From NCBI GenBank assembly GCA_009767595.1, contig VSDK01015162.1, forward strand, positions 433,403-497,402: DNA of 64,000 nt. Direction: 5' to 3'. The position numbers and the translations under genes are program-made. The notes below the pieces were generated by a model, which worked only from the letters and a program-made list of their open reading frames with translations, had not been told where the DNA came from and did not search any database. This document shows positions 60,128 through 64,000 of this stretch, piece after piece. How positions within the stretch are numbered: the first letter of the stretch is position 1; each line of letters opens with the position of its first letter. The DNA is from Symbiodinium kawagutii. Its lineage: Eukaryota; Sar; Dinophyceae; Suessiales; Symbiodiniaceae.

Positions 60128-60182
60128 TTAGGTCATTTTAGGTCATTTTAGGTCATAGTCAGAGTCATAGTCAGAGTCATAG
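60128..60182. repeat. 10-bp then 12-bp tandem repeats
   Basis: TTAGGTCATT-type units (three copies) pass directly into AGTCATAGTCAG units (about two copies). Confidence 0.82.
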
Positions 60183-63100
60183 TGGTCAGGGGCTGTCGTT
60201 TCAATGAACTACTGAGGTGGTAGCATCACTTGGTCGGCCAGCTGGAGAGCGAATCTCAGGGAGTGTGAGGAAGGGATCAAAGATGCGTCGTGCGGAAACC
60301 GTTGAAGACAATGGGCATAAGCATAGAATAAGAGAGGAGCAATGAGGAGCAACATAGCATCTATATATTGGCATTCAATTCACAACTATCAAGTTGCGGC
60401 AGGATAGTATGCACTTCCCCAAACTTAGCCATTTTTTCTAAGTAAACAGCTTCAACCTCAACTGTAAACATATAAACGCAGCCAGTTTATGATCTTAGTC
60501 CACCTGATGCATTGCATGGTCCTATGCGTTTTACCCATTGACCACACAGGGTGGGAGAATTGGAGTCGATTGGAGTGTGGGAACTCTCTAAGACGATGAA
60601 GCCGATGAGCAAGTTGGATGACTGGCTTGAACACACTCGAAGGCGCTGACCGGTGGGCAGCATGTTTGAACCAAGCTGACTTAAAACCTCAATCATCTCA
60701 CTCTACTTTGACATGCTGATGGACCAGACCATAAGCTTCCTTGCTCAAACTGACCTCCCCCGCTGTTTGTCATTCAAGTTTATTTCAGACATGGCGGGCA
60801 GACAGATGGAAGCAGGAATTGTGCAATCTGCAGGCTCCATGTTTGAGTGAAGAAGATTTTTTTCAACTTCAAGTTGATTTTTCTGGGAGTCCCAAAGTGA
60901 CATTACCATCTGAGTTGAAGTTGCACTGCCGCATTTTCAAGGTCCAAAAGACGTCCTTTGAACAGCATTCAAAATCCAGAGGACATTCCAAGCGTTCCAA
61001 ATACTGCAAGGCATAGACGGGAAGCGCCTATGGATGAATCCAATCGTGGTTTCAGGCGGGCAGTTCTTCAGTTGTTTCAGAGAACAAAGGCCCACAGGTT
61101 TGGATCAGGTCTTGCAGATGTCTTGTTCGTCCTGAGGAAAAACAGAGTGCACACAGTGCACAGCAACAGATTTTCCCTGTCTGAGAGTTGGGTGTGCAGG
61201 CCGTCAGCTGAAGACAGGGCTGGAGTGGCAACTCATTGCTGGATTCAGGACGGTGGACTGAAGAGTACTGAGGTCGCAAAAACCTAAAAGCCCAAAATGA
61301 GTGTAAGATGTGTAAGCCCAAAATGTCTAAAATGAGTGTAATTTGACATTTGAGGCAATTTGATGAAGTGATGTAACATGAAGCGGGCATCCCCCGTGGA
61401 ACAAGACCTACCTGTAGGCCATGCGACAGGTTTTGCCAGGAATCAAAACATGTTCGCCTGTGGTGTTCTCGACTTCACAACACCGTGCAGACAAGCCTTG
61501 GTATTTTGATGTGATTTTTTCATATTTTTTCTAGCAGAGTGTTTTTACATACCCTTTGAATTTACAGCAAATCGAAGAGCCCCCTAATAAGTTGGCACAA
61601 GATGTGGAAGATTGAAAACTTGGCGGCACTCGGTGTGAGGAGCGTAAGGGTTCAAGGTGGGCAGGACCTCCACCGTCAGGATGTCCCAGACCGCGGAGGG
61701 TTTGAAAGATCATCAGAGCTGATTCAGTCCGATGTCTGTCCGATTTTCTGGTGGAAGGATGTGGAAGGTCAGCTTGGTTGGCCGCAGTTCAGTTAACCTT
61801 TTTCTTGATATCATTGGCTGGGGCCAAGCCTTTGTGACAACTCGAACTGCTTGATCCTCAGGCCACAACGTGCCATGAATCGTACGCTCCAACGGGGTAC
61901 ACAAGCACTGCCAAGTGGCAACTTGGTCAAAAATTGTCCAAAGACGTGCTGCGGACTGGGGATCTGGATTTAACATTCCACTATAAAACGAAGTCAGTCG
62001 TTTCTCTGAAGATGTATCTTAGTTGGACTCACTTGAACTCCTGAGTTTCCACAGAAGCACTCGGTTTGTTGCAGGGTGTTGCACATACTTGGTGCAGTGC
62101 TTATTTTCTACAACATCGCTAATACGAGTCGGACCGACTTGTTGTTTGGAACATGTTGAGACAACTGGTGAAGTAATGACGGACCGCACCCGTCCATACC
62201 TGTCCTGCTCGTAACCTTAACTGCGGAGACGGGGTAGTGATCCGCCTATCCGCCTCATATTGCGCTGGGTTATTGAATCAGAGTCCGACACATAAGGGAG
62301 GCTCCATAGCCACTTAATCGTAGCGGCCCTCTATGTTAAGACAACAGTTGAAATATTGAAAGAAAACTCCTCATTTTGTCTTAATTCAGCAACGGAATGC
62401 TTCAGCAGAGCTTCCTGGAGAAACATAGAGATTCTTCCAAGTAAAGCAGCTGAAGGTTCTTAGACTATTTTATTTGTCAGATGACGTTGTTGAATTCGTT
62501 TCATACTTCCTTTATCGGTCTGAATATGTCTTAAAACACCCTGTGCTAGGTATGGTGCACATTACTGTTACATCGCGTTTTATCTAGCAATTGTACTTCT
62601 CAATGTGCGAATGGTACCAGAAGTGATTTGCGTTGACATTCAGCCACGTACATTGGTCTGACTTTCTGGAGCCATTGGAGTGAGGAGGTCCATACGGGAC
62701 ACGTTCAGCCAAATTCAAATGTTGCTGTGCCTTTTGCGTAGCAATGCACTGCACAAGAGTCTGAAGGCAGACAAGGCGGAGAAGGTAGTAATGCGAAGCA
62801 AGTGAGCATGAGTAGATATGAGTAGAGGGGGGTATTTAGATGTATATTTAGATGTATTTAGTATGTATCTAGTATATTCTAGTATTAGGGGGAAGGGGTT
62901 GGATTTTCGCTCAGGGGTTCCTGCCCTCTTCCCTAAGGTCCGATGAGCTTGCGCCAGGCTCAAGCCCGAGACATGTAAATTTCACGCTTCAAAAAGTACG
63001 GGCAATTCGGCTACCAATTCGGCTATTCAGCGCTCATTTAATATGAAAATATGTCCTACTTATGCATATAAAGTAATATTTGAACCAAACATAGGCTAAA

Positions 63101-64000
63101 CAATATATACTTGTGGTTGCACTTGGGAATAATCCATGGCACGAGGAGTCCTGCCAATGGGATTATATATTTGATTCCTCACTTGGAATTTGGATGCTTT
63201 ACATGATGAATGACATTTGAAGGGAGGATACATAACACGCCATTTGTGAGTGAAGGTCCATCACTGCGAAGCTCGACTATTTGTATGCATGTATATAATC
63301 ACAACTCTCTTTGTCTCTAACCACCTGACTTGTCCTTGCTTCGGCAGCTGATGCATAAGACGTCAACCTGTACAATGTAGTCGTGTCCAACACATGTAGA
63401 ATTGTGACATTGACAGTGTACGTCGATGTATCACACTGCACTTCTATGACAACATATTTTCACGCCCTTGCAGGAGAAGCCAACTTCGGCAGCAGAGCCA
63501 GCAGTGTTTGTTGCCAGAACAGACATGACACACTCCAGATGTTTGTACAATCCATGGGGATTGCTGATATAATCTGAAACCCAAGCCTGGAGGCAAGGCT
63601 CAACTTCATCCATGTTTGAACATTAAAGATACTGATACATTCATGAATATTCATGATGATTTTGACTGGATGATGTTTACACCTTGGCTTTGCCTCAGGT
63701 AGGGTTAGTTTAGGTCTGCTCTTGGGAGATTTTTTTAGCCAGGAATACGGCAAGGCCTACACTCGCCTTGAGATCGCAGCCGGAGCTTGAGACTCAAGTG
63801 CCTCCCAGGCAACTCGTAATTTGAACAGGGAACCGACAACGACAATGATGACATGACTTGACATGACTTGGCCAATAAAGTAAGAGTCTTAGAACTGTGT
63901 GTCCTGTACTGAGAAAGAATTCTACGATGTTTGTTTTTTTTTGCAGAAATTTCTTCTCAGCATTCTACTTCAAAAAGCATGTTGTACGCAGAAGTTAGAT

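Larger units (their letters stand above)
55466..64000. other. Long gene-poor stretch to the window end
   Basis: No gene is supported. It contains a hairpin at 56074, several 10-12-bp tandem repeats and diverse open frames without motifs. A minus-strand frame at 61713-61976 looks partly coding but overlaps a second open frame on the same strand. Confidence 0.4.

Noticed and set aside
60427-60437. TAGCCATTTT match to part of the spliced leader
   Set aside because: Only 10 nt in AT-rich DNA, not followed by the GGCTCAAG end and not near a gene.
61713-61976. Minus-strand frame containing FDQVATWQCLCTPLERTIHG
   Set aside because: A second minus frame after a possible acceptor is also open over the same bases, and no family is recognised.
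1-64000. CRISPR arrays, operons, bacterial promoters, rRNA genes and reverse-transcriptase motifs
   Set aside because: None was seen. The regular arrays have no unique spacers, and gene structure is eukaryotic.

Overview
The window reads as nuclear DNA of a dinoflagellate, probably a Symbiodiniaceae-like or other Suessiales species. The main evidence is one family of genes. Three Mei2-like RNA-binding genes lie head to tail on the + strand. Their exons can be joined in frame only if introns start with GC or GA (13 of 15 donors) as well as GT (2 of 15), and every acceptor is AG followed by G. That splice-site pattern is a known dinoflagellate trait. Other supporting traits are same-strand genes far apart, long gene-poor DNA, many short tandem repeats, an FNIP/LRR-type repeat protein, and short matches to the dinoflagellate spliced leader. 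The base composition looks AT-leaning, and there is no bacterial-style gene packing, Shine-Dalgarno pattern or operon.

Layout: 1-760 is a 12/24-bp minisatellite. 1236-2658 holds a possible two-exon gene fragment whose putative intron carries a diverged tandem duplication. 2659-5600 is gene-poor with a (TTTG)n tract. 5678-7822 is an intact intronless gene for a 714-residue FNIP/leucine-rich-repeat protein with a possible N-myristoylation signal. 7823-21680 is gene-poor, with a few candidate exons and tandem repeats. 21681-25651 (copy A), 28941-32104 (copy B) and 38827-41772 (copy C) are the Mei2-like genes. A candidate minus-strand terminal exon (28386-28528) lies between A and B. Between B and C lie a 10-bp repeat, a pyrimidine tract, a 40-bp repeat and a second minisatellite that belongs to the same family as the one at 1-760. 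A 10-N assembly gap at 41034-41043 lies in an intron of copy C. 46494-48089 is an intact intronless gene for a 531-residue multi-pass membrane protein with a PAS-like region. 48090-64000 has no gene I can support; it holds scattered repeats and a strong hairpin at 56074-56137.

The three Mei2-like copies share exon sizes and phases (66-nt exon 4 and 83-nt exon 5 in all three), keep intact reading frames and have unrelated introns. They therefore look like old tandem duplicates that are all still under selection. Copy C lacks one intron that A and B have. The other genes have no visible functional link to the Mei2 cluster. Exon boundaries were found by reading conserved peptides and phases by eye. 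The 5' ends of the Mei2-like genes and all single-exon candidates remain uncertain.
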